A stretch of DNA of 64,000 bases, taken from the NCBI RefSeq assembly GCF_029589495.1, contig NZ_JAAIVF010000003.1:248001-312000 (forward strand). The letters run 5' to 3'. Both the position numbers and the translations under genes were made by a program. Below, one piece after another: positions 1-7,410 of this stretch; positions within the stretch are counted from its first letter, which is position 1; every line of letters starts with the position of its first letter. Source of the DNA: Speluncibacter jeojiensis (GTDB lineage: Bacteria > Actinomycetota > Actinomycetes > Mycobacteriales > Mycobacteriaceae). The notes beneath the pieces are model-generated. The model searched no databases. It was given only the letters and a program-made list of their open reading frames with translations, and was not told where the DNA came from.

Positions 1-41
1 TCGTCCGCACACGAAAGCCCCTGTGATCCTTGGCAGTCAGC

Positions 42-827
42 ATGAATGAAGCCGCTCACCACGCCGGCCACCAGGGCGCCGACCGCGACCTCGCAGAACT
101 CTTCGACGAGCTGGCGAACTGTCCGCCCGAGGACGAGCGCGCCGCGGCACTGCGCGACCGGATCATCGCGCTGGCCCTGCCGCTGGCGCGCAACATCGCC
201 CGCCGCTTCGCCAATCGCGGCGTGGAGTTCGACGACCTGTATCAGGTCGCCAGCCTCGGTCTGATCAACGCCGTCGACCGCTTCGACCCCGGCCGCGGCC
301 GGGAGTTCGCCGCGTTCGCGGTCCCGACGATCATGGGCGAGGTCCGACGCCACTTCCGCGACCGGACGTGGGCGGTGCGGGTACCGCGCCGGCTCAAGGA
401 CCTCAGCGTCAACCTCAACAAGACCACCGAGACGCTCACCCAGCGGCTGGGCCGATCACCGACCGCGACCGAGCTGGCCACCGAGCTGGGGGCTGATGTC
501 GACGAGATCATCGAAGCGCTCGCGGCGTCGACCGCCTATCAGACACGGTCGTTGGACACCCCGCTGGCGCCCCACGAGGGCGCCGGCGTCTCCCTCGGCG
601 ACACGATCGCGTCCGACGACGCCGAGCTGGACAAGTCCGAACTGCGCCTGGCCCTGCGCCCACTGCTCGAGCAGCTGCCGCCCCGGGAGCGACGCATGCT
701 CACACTGCGGTTCTTCCACGACAAGAGCCAGTCGGAGATCGCCCGCGAGATCGGGATCTCCCAGGTGCAGGTCTCCCGCGTGCTCTCGAAGACGCTCACC
801 CGGCTCAGGGCGGATCTGGCGAAGTAG
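42..827 (+). CDS. sigF: RNA polymerase sigma factor, SigB/SigF/SigG family
   Basis: Group 3 alternative sigma factor, 261 residues from the ATG at 42 (a TTG at 30 would add four residues; neither has a clear Shine-Dalgarno site). Region 2 lies at about residues 60-110 with the -10 recognition/melting stretch FDDLYQVASLGLINAVDRF. Region 3 follows at about 120-190, and region 4 with its helix-turn-helix (IAREIGISQVQVSRVLS) closes the protein. In mycobacteria SigF is held by the anti-sigma factor RsbW (UsfX), released by STAS antagonists, and drives stationary-phase and envelope-stress genes from GTTT-N15-17-GGGTA promoters. The gene upstream is outside the window. Candidate target promoters appear near 31.1 kb. 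Confidence 0.93.
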   Translation: MNEAAHHAGHQGADRDLAELFDELANCPPEDERAAALRDRIIALALPLARNIARRFANRGVEFDDLYQVASLGLINAVDRFDPGRGREFAAFAVPTIMGEVRRHFRDRTWAVRVPRRLKDLSVNLNKTTETLTQRLGRSPTATELATELGADVDEIIEALAASTAYQTRSLDTPLAPHEGAGVSLGDTIASDDAELDKSELRLALRPLLEQLPPRERRMLTLRFFHDKSQSEIAREIGISQVQVSRVLSKTLTRLRADLAK

Positions 828-860
828 CCCCTGGACCGGCCCGGGCCGCAGACGTGTGCA

Positions 861-1525
861 TATGCGACGGCCCGGATGGGCAACCACCTGCGGCCGTGGC
901 TTCCGACGCTGCTCGCGATGACCGCCAGCTCGCCGCTGTTCCACGGCCGCGACACCGGGTTCGCCGGCTGGCGGTCCATGATCGGGTGCCCGTGGGCGTG
1001 CTCGTGCGCACCGCCGTTCTTCGACTCGGCTGCGCACTACGATGCGACCGTGGCGGCGATGGCCGACGCCGGCGTGGTGCTCGACGAGGCGGTGGTGTTC
1101 TGGGACGTACGGCCGTCCTCGGATCTGCCGACCGTCGAGGTGCGGGTCAGCGATGTGCCCGCCACAGTCGAGGAGACGGTCCTACTGGCCACGCTGGTGC
1201 GGCCCTCGTGATGCGGGTCCTACGCGACATCGCCACCCGCGCCCGGGCGGCCGCACCGTCGCCGGAGACGCTCCGGTCGGCCTACCAGCAGGCGGCACGC
1301 GACGGACTCACGGCCGCATTGCTCGATCCGGTCACCTCCACCTCGGCAAGCGCGTCCCTGAAGGTGTCGATTCTGATCGCCCATGTGCGTGCGGAGCTGG
1401 AAGCGACCGGTGAGCTCGGTGCGGTGTGCCGTGCCGTCGAACGGCTCCTCGCGGGGCGCGGCGGTGCGGCGCGACAACGGCGACAATTCAGGCGACGCCA
1501 CGACGTCGCCGATGTCGTCTCTCAC
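861..1525 (+). pseudogene. Carboxylate-amine ligase (YbdK / GCS2 family) remnant, truncated and frameshifted
   Basis: The frame starting near 861 reads [18 protein letters not shown], then [13 protein letters not shown] and [18 protein letters not shown], all hallmarks of the middle of YbdK-type glutamate-cysteine ligase homologues. It stops at 1209-1211 just after LLATLVR. The family sequence resumes in another frame from about 1203 (AYQQAARDGL, HVRAELEATGEL, GGAARQRRQF) to about 1525. The first ~140 codons, with most of the ATP and substrate site, are absent; homology begins some 35 bases after the sigF stop. This is a dead gene: 5' deletion plus at least one frameshift. Family assignment rests on recognised motifs, not on a search. 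Confidence 0.75.
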
Positions 1526-1766
1526 CCGCCACCTGGCGCCGGCGCACCGGCCCGTCAGTGCCGGCTTGGAAGCCTGACGACCTGGACGAAGAAGTCGTCG
1601 CCAATCCATCACGGACTGCACGCAGCATGAGTCGTATGGTCTCGCGTGAACCGGGTACACCGTCACCAGATTCGGTGTGATCCGAGCGGCACCGATCACA
1701 TGGCGCACCCAACCGCTCGGCGTAGAGCATCGGAACCACCAGGAACGAAAACCACCAGGAACGAAC
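1526..1766. other. Intergenic stretch, possible weak SigF-type promoter
   Basis: No coding feature is supported here. GTAT-N15-GGGTAC at about 1633-1657 differs by one base in the -35 from the SigF consensus (GTTT...GGGTAT) and would lie about 100 bases before the small gene at 1767. This is weak evidence from one near-match. Confidence 0.25.
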
Positions 1767-1949
1767 ATGACAGACCACGCAGGGGCCGCCGCGGCGCAAC
1801 CCGACGACGCCCCGCCCGATGCCCAGGCCATCGCGCAGGCGCGAAGGGTGGTAGCCGCGAATTCTCTCGACGCGCAAGACTGCCTGGAGTTGCTCGCGAT
1901 GCTCGGCATCACGCACCTGCCGGCCGACGACGCGCTACGCGTCCGCTGA
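1767..1949 (+). CDS. Small hypothetical protein, 60 residues
   Basis: Starts at ATG 1767 behind a usable site (ccagga, 1755-1760). The product has an Ala/Pro-rich, acidic N-terminus and a helical C-terminal part (ARRVVAANSLDAQDCLELLAMLGI). The pattern of a 'sxDAxDCxELLxMLG' tail is one I associate with short uncharacterised mycobacterial proteins, but I know no function. An in-frame extension to 1677 has no better start signal. It is followed 41 bases later by another very small gene on the same strand. Confidence 0.5.
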   Translation: MTDHAGAAAAQPDDAPPDAQAIAQARRVVAANSLDAQDCLELLAMLGITHLPADDALRVR

Positions 1950-1990
1950 GCCCTTGATGATCTCCACCCCGACTGCGACAAGACGGCACC

Positions 1991-2179
1991 ATGACTCTCC
2001 ATCGCGACGACACGACATCTGCAGCAACGTGGACCTTCCACTGCGACGTGTGCGAACACGGCTTCACCAGCGCCGGCGCCGGACAGGCCCAAGCGGTCGC
2101 CGATGCGACCACCAACGGGTGGATCGTGTCGAACATGACCCTGTGTCCCGGGTGCGCGGCCGCGCGCGACCACGCCTGA
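1991..2179 (+). CDS. Small CxxC/CxxC zinc-ribbon-like protein, 62 residues
   Basis: Two cysteine pairs, CDVC at residues 18-21 and CPGC at about 54-57, are spaced as in a minimal zinc ribbon; the intervening segment contains GFTSAGAGQAQAVADATTNGW. The small size, paired cysteines and lack of any signal peptide or membrane segment suggest a cytosolic metal-binding protein of unknown role. It lies downstream of the 60-residue gene with no terminator between them, so the two may be co-transcribed. It converges with the protease gene ending at 2203. Confidence 0.55.
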   Translation: MTLHRDDTTSAATWTFHCDVCEHGFTSAGAGQAQAVADATTNGWIVSNMTLCPGCAAARDHA

Positions 2180-2202
2180 CGGCCCCGCCGGGACCCGCGA
2201 CT

Positions 2203-3246
2203 TCAGCCGACCGGACCCGCAACCAGTTGCACCTGCGCGGACCGCGCAGCCCCGGAGACCGGCATCCAGCCGAGTGAGATCCGATCACCGGGGTGATGCC
2301 CGTCGAGCGACCGCACGACGGTGGCCGCCGAGTCCACCCGGCGCCCGTCGATCGCGGTGAGCACGTCGCCCACCCGCACCCCGGCGCGGGCCGCCGGTGA
2401 GCCGGCGACCACCTCACGCACCGCCACGCCCTGCGCTGAAGGCGCCCCACCGGTGGCCATCCCGACGCCGAGGAAGGCGGTCTCGCCGAGGTGCACGGTC
2501 GGCGCGCCGGCGCCGGACTCGATCTGCCCGGCGATGCCCATGACCTCGTTGATCGGGATGGCGAACGCCTGGCGTCCGGGCGGCAGCAGGCTCAGCGATT
2601 CCGATGCGGCCGTGTCCATGCCGACCGCCCGGCCGAACCGGTCGACGAGCGGGCCACCGGAGTCGCCGGGCTGGATGTCGGCGTCGATCTCGATGAGCCC
2701 GGTCAGGTTCTCGACGCTGCCGGAGCCCTCGTCCTGCGCGCTGACCGCCTGGTCCAGCGCGGTCACCACACCGGGCGCGACGCTCGGCGTTCCGCCCGCT
2801 CCCTCGGCGTTGCCGACCCCCACGATCGGTTCGCCCACCGTGACCAAGGACGAGTCACCGACCGGCACCGTGGCAAGGGCCGCGGCGTCCTCCAGTCGCA
2901 GCGCCGCGACGTCGTGTACACGGTCCCACCCGAGTACCCGCGCGCGGTAGGAACGGCCGTTGCCGACGTCTGTGACGCTGATCGCGGTGGCGCCCTCGAC
3001 GACGTGGTTGTTCGTGACCACGTCGCCGTTCGCGGAGCGCACCATCCCGGTTCCTGCGGCACGTTCACCCTGATAACCCAACACGGTGTCGATGTCGACC
3101 ACGCCGGCACAGGTCGCGGGCATCGGTGTGCACGGGCCCACCTCCGACGGCGCGGCGCCCGCCGCGGGAGGGACCAGAGCGGACGCTCCGACGGTCAGCA
3201 GTGCGACGGCGATCGTCTCGACCGCGGGGAAAGCTGTGTGGGCCAT
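2203..3246 (-). CDS. Secreted trypsin-like serine protease with PDZ domain (HtrA/PepD-like)
   Basis: 347 residues from the ATG at 3246, chosen because AGGAG (3253-3257) lies seven bases upstream; another ATG at 3252 is too close. A signal sequence ends around AAGAAPS. The catalytic triad is visible as His in VTNNHVVEG, Asp in HDVAALRL and Ser in QPGDSGGPL. A C-terminal PDZ domain (AGSPAARAGVRVGDVLTAIDG) follows. Such proteases handle misfolded exported proteins. The start overlaps the ribosome site region of the upstream 94-residue gene, so it is the last gene of a four-gene leftward operon with the molybdenum oxidoreductase. Confidence 0.9.
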   Translation of the reverse strand: MAHTAFPAVETIAVALLTVGASALVPPAAGAAPSEVGPCTPMPATCAGVVDIDTVLGYQGERAAGTGMVRSANGDVVTNNHVVEGATAISVTDVGNGRSYRARVLGWDRVHDVAALRLEDAAALATVPVGDSSLVTVGEPIVGVGNAEGAGGTPSVAPGVVTALDQAVSAQDEGSGSVENLTGLIEIDADIQPGDSGGPLVDRFGRAVGMDTAASESLSLLPPGRQAFAIPINEVMGIAGQIESGAGAPTVHLGETAFLGVGMATGGAPSAQGVAVREVVAGSPAARAGVRVGDVLTAIDGRRVDSAATVVRSLDGHHPGDRISLGWMPVSGAARSAQVQLVAGPVG

Positions 3247-3257
3247 GATCATTCTCC

Positions 3258-3542
3258 TCAGGTGCGGTGGTAGCCGTCGTCCAGGAACTGCTCGCCTCGG
3301 AGCCGGATCCCGGTGTGCGGGCGCGGACAGTCGAGGTCTGTGCACGTGAGCGCGACCAGATACGCGTCGGTGTCCTCGTCCAGAAATAGAAACCCCAGGT
3401 ACAGGGCACGGCCGACGACGAAGTCGGTGCCGCCGCAATGGTGACAGCGCGCGCCCTCCGCGGCGATACGCCGCAACACGCGACGCCGCGCCACCTCGTC
3501 GACTTCGATCGACTCCGGGCGCACCCGGATCTCGGTGCCCAT
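3258..3542 (-). CDS. Small putative zinc-binding protein, 94 residues
   Basis: Begins at ATG 3542, sharing bases with the stop of the molybdenum oxidoreductase upstream (ATGA-type overlap), so translation is probably coupled. CHHCGG near residue 33 and the later CTDLDC near residue 68 give four cysteines in two knuckles. The N-terminus (RVRPESIEVDEVARRRVLRRIA) is basic and helical. No named family is recognised. The tight placement between the oxidoreductase and the protease suggests an accessory role for that operon, such as maturation, but this is inference from position only. Confidence 0.6.
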   Translation of the reverse strand: MGTEIRVRPESIEVDEVARRRVLRRIAAEGARCHHCGGTDFVVGRALYLGFLFLDEDTDAYLVALTCTDLDCPRPHTGIRLRGEQFLDDGYHRT

Positions 3543-5032
3543 CAGATCTCGACGTCCTTGTCGTAGTAGACGTTGTCCTCCCGCCAGCCACCCATGCCCA
3601 TGCCGATCCCCGCGTAGTCCTCGACGAACTCGATCCGGTCGATCCACTTGGCCATCTTGAAGCCGACCTGGGTCTCCACCCGTAGCCGCAGCGGCGCACC
3701 GTGTTTGATCGGCAGCGGCGCGCCGTTCATGTCGTAGGCGAGCAGCGCCTGCGCATTGTGTGCCAGTTCCAGGTCGATCACCTCGTAGAACTGGCCGCTG
3801 CCGTCGGCGCTGGGATCGTCGCGGCCGGTGTCCTGCATCGTCAGCAGGCACAGGTACTTCGCCTGCGGGAGCGGCCGCACATGATCGACGAGATCACCGA
3901 GCGGCACGCCGGTCCACTCCCCGATGCTGCTCCACCCCTGCACGCAGTTGTGCAGCACGCGTTGGGTGCGCGGCGGCGCCAGCGCCCGCAACTCGGCGAG
4001 GTCGAGCGCGACCGGCCGCTCGACCAGCCCGCCGACCGACAGCCGCCAGTCGGCGAAGTCGTGCACCGCCATCACCTTGTATTCGAGTGCGGTGGGCGGC
4101 TTGCCGTTGACCCGGTGCTCCTCGGACACCGCCTGCCGCGTGTAATGCTGCCGAGAACTCAACGGGCGCAGCACAAGTCGTCGCCCCGCCGTGACGATGG
4201 CGCCGAGCCGGCGCTGCACGCTGCGCGGCCGGCGCAGACTCCACTGGGTCGCGGCGATGTGGACGACGACGATCGCCAGCACGATCACCCCCGACAACGC
4301 CGTCGCCCAGTAGATGTTGCGCACCGAGCCGAAGACCATTGCCGCGTTCAGCTGACCCCATCCCCAGAAGAACACCATCATCAGGTGGACCACGACGAAC
4401 CCGACGAACGCGGCCAGGCCGAGGAAGTGCAGACTGCGCGCGGACTGCCGTCCACCCCACAGCCGCACGTACCAGGGGAAGCGTGCCTCGACGGCCGGCG
4501 ACTGGGCGGCGCCTGTGAGGATCTGCAGCGGGGCGAGCAGGAAGATCACCGCGGCATAGGAAAGCTTCTGCACGGCGTCCATCGGCTGGCCGGGCAGCAG
4601 CGGTGGCAGGTTGAACGACATGTAGGTGACGATGTCGTGCCATGCCTCCGGGAAGATCGACCACGAGTACGGGATGTAGCGATGCCACTGGCCGGTGGCG
4701 AACAGCAGCACGTAATAGGACGCGCCGACCAGCACCCAGCCGATCACCGACACGAAGTGCCAGTGCCGCCCCATGCCCAGCTTGCGGTGGCCGGGCAGCG
4801 CGATCAGTGAGGGGTAGCTCTCCTCCTCGTCGAGGGTGTCGTAGAGCTTGTCGGTCGGCATCTGCTTGCGGGTGAACCGGGCCCACTCGGTGCCGGGCCG
4901 GCAGTCGTCGCGCCAATACAGTTTCGGGTAACCGGACAGCACCTCGATGCCGCTGCGGATCAGCAGGGTCAGGAACAGGACGTTGAGCCAGTGGTCGATT
5001 CGCAACCAGGCCGGGTAGTCGAGCGTCGTCAT
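3542..5032 (-). CDS. Cytochrome b561-type membrane domain fused to sulfite-oxidase-fold molybdopterin domain
   Basis: 496 residues. Residues 1-290 hold about five membrane helices with conserved histidines (RIDHWLN, RHWHFVSV, LHFLGLAA, VVVHLMMVFF) typical of diheme cytochrome b561. Residues 310-490 form a molybdopterin oxidoreductase domain of the SUOX/YedY fold, with the presumed molybdenum-ligating Cys363 in HNCVQGWSS. Electrons would pass between the quinone pool and a soluble substrate. The substrate is unknown; YedY-like enzymes reduce S-oxides and plant/animal members oxidise sulfite. It is the second gene of a leftward operon after the membrane protein at 5045. A related fusion lies at 13571. 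Confidence 0.85.
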   Translation of the reverse strand: MTTLDYPAWLRIDHWLNVLFLTLLIRSGIEVLSGYPKLYWRDDCRPGTEWARFTRKQMPTDKLYDTLDEEESYPSLIALPGHRKLGMGRHWHFVSVIGWVLVGASYYVLLFATGQWHRYIPYSWSIFPEAWHDIVTYMSFNLPPLLPGQPMDAVQKLSYAAVIFLLAPLQILTGAAQSPAVEARFPWYVRLWGGRQSARSLHFLGLAAFVGFVVVHLMMVFFWGWGQLNAAMVFGSVRNIYWATALSGVIVLAIVVVHIAATQWSLRRPRSVQRRLGAIVTAGRRLVLRPLSSRQHYTRQAVSEEHRVNGKPPTALEYKVMAVHDFADWRLSVGGLVERPVALDLAELRALAPPRTQRVLHNCVQGWSSIGEWTGVPLGDLVDHVRPLPQAKYLCLLTMQDTGRDDPSADGSGQFYEVIDLELAHNAQALLAYDMNGAPLPIKHGAPLRLRVETQVGFKMAKWIDRIEFVEDYAGIGMGMGGWREDNVYYDKDVEI

Positions 5033-5044
5033 CCGCGCACTCCC

Positions 5045-5590
5045 TCACTCGTGCCAGCAGCGGCGTTGGGGATGGGCGACGTTGATGCCCAGGATGATCG
5101 AGCCGTGCAGACCCAGGTAGGCCAGCGCGAACGCCCCGGCAAACGTCCCTGGCGCGTAGTCCCACCAGCCCTTGAGCTCGGGCATCCCGGGCAGACCCGC
5201 ACCGCGGCTGCCGAGGTACACGCCGAAGAAGATCACGCACATCGCGCTGCCCGCCCACCATCCCCGGGGCTGGTCGTCGGCGCTGCCCCCGGTGAGCAGG
5301 CTGCACGCGGCCAACAGCAGCCCCACCACCAGCAGGCACAGGTAGGCCACCAGATACGCCGGCAGCGATCTCCCCTCGGTCACCGCATAGATCTGCGGTG
5401 CGGCAACGCCCAGCAGCAACACCATGCCCGACCCGGTGACCGCTCTCGGCAGGTTGAACGCCAGGTACCGGTAGGCGGTCAGCATCCGGTACAGCCGGGT
5501 GCCCCGCCACATGCGTGAGACCAACGAGACCACGGGCCACGCGTACCCCGGGCGCCGCCGCGGGAAACGGGCCGGTTTGCCGCTTCCCAC
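5045..5590 (-). CDS. Integral membrane protein, 181 residues
   Basis: GTG start at 5590. Four hydrophobic helices are evident (around residues 50-70, 80-100, 117-135 and 150-172). The segments RMLTAYRYLAFNLPRAV and GWWDYAPGTFAGAFALAYLGLHG contain histidine and tryptophan but no diagnostic haem motif. It ends 12 bases before the oxidoreductase ATG on the same strand, so it is likely a membrane partner of that enzyme. Family unknown to me. Confidence 0.65.
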   Translation of the reverse strand: MGSGKPARFPRRRPGYAWPVVSLVSRMWRGTRLYRMLTAYRYLAFNLPRAVTGSGMVLLLGVAAPQIYAVTEGRSLPAYLVAYLCLLVVGLLLAACSLLTGGSADDQPRGWWAGSAMCVIFFGVYLGSRGAGLPGMPELKGWWDYAPGTFAGAFALAYLGLHGSIILGINVAHPQRRCWHE

Positions 5591-5656
5591 GCTCGGGTAG
5601 CCCAGGTCCGGTGCATTCGGATCTCACCACCGGTGAGCGCATGTGAGGAGGCGACC

Positions 5657-6853
5657 GTGCGGGCTGTCACGTGGCAGGGCAAGCGGAAGGTTCGGGTGGA
5701 CACCGTGCCCGACCCGGTCATCAAGGAGCCGGCCGACGCGATCATCGAGGTGAGCACCACCAACATCTGCGGGTCCGACCTGCACCTGTACGAGGTGCTC
5801 GGCGCCTTCATGGATCCCGGCGACATCCTCGGGCACGAGCCGATGGGCACCGTCGTCGAGGTGGGTACCGAAACCGGGAGCCTGGCCGTGGGCGATCGGG
5901 TGGTCATCCCGTTCCAGATCGCCTGCGGCCACTGTGTGATGTGCCGATGCGGCCTGCCCACGCAGTGCGAGACGACTCAGGTCCGCGAGCAGGGCACGGG
6001 CGCGGCACTGTTCGGTTACTCGAAGCTCTACGGTCACGTGCCCGGGGCGCAGGCACAGTACCTGCGCGTCCCCCAGGCCCAGTACACCCACATGGTGGTG
6101 CCGGAGGGCCCGCCGGACTCTCGTTTCGTGTATCTGTCCGACGTCTTGCCCACCGCGTGGCAGTCGGTCCGGTATGCGGATGTGCCCCCTGGTGGGTCGG
6201 TGGCGGTGCTCGGGCTGGGCCCCATCGGCGACATGGCCTGCCGTATCGCGCACCACGAGGGCGTGCGCGTGATCGGCGTGGACCTGGTGTCCGAACGTCT
6301 GCAGCGCGTGCGCGACCGCGGCATCACGACCGTGGACCTACGCGAGGTGGACGACGTCGCCGTGGCGATCCGGGACATGACCGGTGGCCGGGGAACGGAT
6401 GCCGTCATCGATGCCGTCGGGATGGAGTCACACGGGTCGCCGACGGCCAAGGCCATCCAGTCGCTGACCGCGATACTGCCGGACCAGTTGGCGGCGCCGA
6501 TGATCGCGAATGCGGGCCTCGACCGGCTGGGCGCACTGCTGACCGCGATCGACACCGTCCGGCGCGGAGGCACGATCTCGATCATCGGCGTGTACGGCGG
6601 CAAGGTCGACCCGCTACCGCTGTTCACCTTGTTCGACAAGCAGATTCAGCTGCGGATGGGGCAGGCCAACGTCAAACGATGGGTCGACGACATCCTGCCG
6701 CTGCTCACCGACGACGACCCCCTCGGTGTCGACGGGTTCGCGACCCACGAGCTGCCGTTGGAGCAGGCGCCGCAGGCCTACGCGATGTTCCAGGCCAAGC
6801 GGGACGGCGCCGTCAAGGTTCTGCTCAAGCCGTGGGGTGACGGCACGAGATGA
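5657..6853 (+). CDS. Zinc-dependent alcohol dehydrogenase (formaldehyde-dehydrogenase-like)
   Basis: 398 residues from GTG 5657, preceded by GAGGAGG at 5645-5651. It has the catalytic-zinc motifs CGSDLHLY and GHEPMGTVVEVG. The structural-zinc loop CGHCVMCRCGLPTQC is followed by the long insert seen in glutathione-independent formaldehyde dehydrogenases and related medium-chain enzymes. A Rossmann motif VLGLGPIGDMAC binds NAD(P). Cytosolic oxidation of an alcohol or aldehyde adduct is expected; the true substrate is not visible. Its stop overlaps the next ATG (ATGA), coupling it to the membrane protein downstream. Confidence 0.88.
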   Translation: MRAVTWQGKRKVRVDTVPDPVIKEPADAIIEVSTTNICGSDLHLYEVLGAFMDPGDILGHEPMGTVVEVGTETGSLAVGDRVVIPFQIACGHCVMCRCGLPTQCETTQVREQGTGAALFGYSKLYGHVPGAQAQYLRVPQAQYTHMVVPEGPPDSRFVYLSDVLPTAWQSVRYADVPPGGSVAVLGLGPIGDMACRIAHHEGVRVIGVDLVSERLQRVRDRGITTVDLREVDDVAVAIRDMTGGRGTDAVIDAVGMESHGSPTAKAIQSLTAILPDQLAAPMIANAGLDRLGALLTAIDTVRRGGTISIIGVYGGKVDPLPLFTLFDKQIQLRMGQANVKRWVDDILPLLTDDDPLGVDGFATHELPLEQAPQAYAMFQAKRDGAVKVLLKPWGDGTR

Positions 6854-7203
6854 TGTACCGGCGCGACACCGAGAAGAGCTGGCACGACCCGCGGGCGTAC
6901 CGACGGGCGGCCGGTTACGTCGCGGTGATCGTCCTCGCGTGCGCGGCCGCCGTCGCCGTGATCGTCGCCACCGCGCAACGTCCGTGTGCGGACGGCGCGT
7001 GGGTGTGCGAGACCCGGGACCGCTACCTGCTGATCTTCCTGCCCGCCGGGCTGCTGCTGCTGGGCGGTTTCGGCGCGCTCGGCTGGACGTACCGCGCCTG
7101 GCGTGCCGGCGGAACGTGGCCGATCTGGCAGGGCGCAGGATGGTTCCTGCTCACCGTCGCGCTCGCCTATGGGGCCATCGCCGGCGGGCTGTCCGGACGC
7201 TGA
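6850..7203 (+). CDS. Two- to three-helix membrane protein, 117 residues
   Basis: Starts inside the stop codon of the dehydrogenase gene. Hydrophobic segments at about residues 20-42, 60-80 and 95-113; a small loop containing two cysteines (RPCADGAWVC) is likely outside the membrane and could form a disulfide. A basic N-terminus precedes helix 1. No family recognised. Confidence 0.6.
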   Translation: MMYRRDTEKSWHDPRAYRRAAGYVAVIVLACAAAVAVIVATAQRPCADGAWVCETRDRYLLIFLPAGLLLLGGFGALGWTYRAWRAGGTWPIWQGAGWFLLTVALAYGAIAGGLSGR

Positions 7204-7249
7204 CCCGCCGACCCGGGTTAGCAGCCGCCGAGCCGGGGGTGCCCGACAG

Positions 7250-7389
7250 CTACACAAGACCCACCGGTCGACTTCCGACTCGGCCAATCCGACGTCGAAG
7301 TGCATGTCCACGCGGTCCGGCCCCCAGGGCCTCGGCCGGTAAGGAGGCTGCGCGTCCCAGGGCTGCGCAATGCGGTTGCGCTGCACCAT
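7250..7389 (-). pseudogene. N-terminal remnant of a nitrate-reductase-type molybdopterin oxidoreductase
   Basis: On the minus strand from ATG 7389 the translation MVQRNRIAQPWDAQPPYR, then WGPDRVDMHFDVGLAESEVDRWV, matches the opening of actinobacterial molybdopterin oxidoreductases, which normally continue into a Cys-rich iron-sulfur motif. Here the sequence degenerates after VDRWV and nothing of the remaining ~700 residues is present before the next gene. It begins 22 bases after the GH15 stop on the same strand, behind GAGGACGG, as if once its operon partner. Recognition is by motif memory only. Confidence 0.5.
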
Positions 7390-7410
7390 GTCCCGTCCTC
7401 TGCTCCGGCC

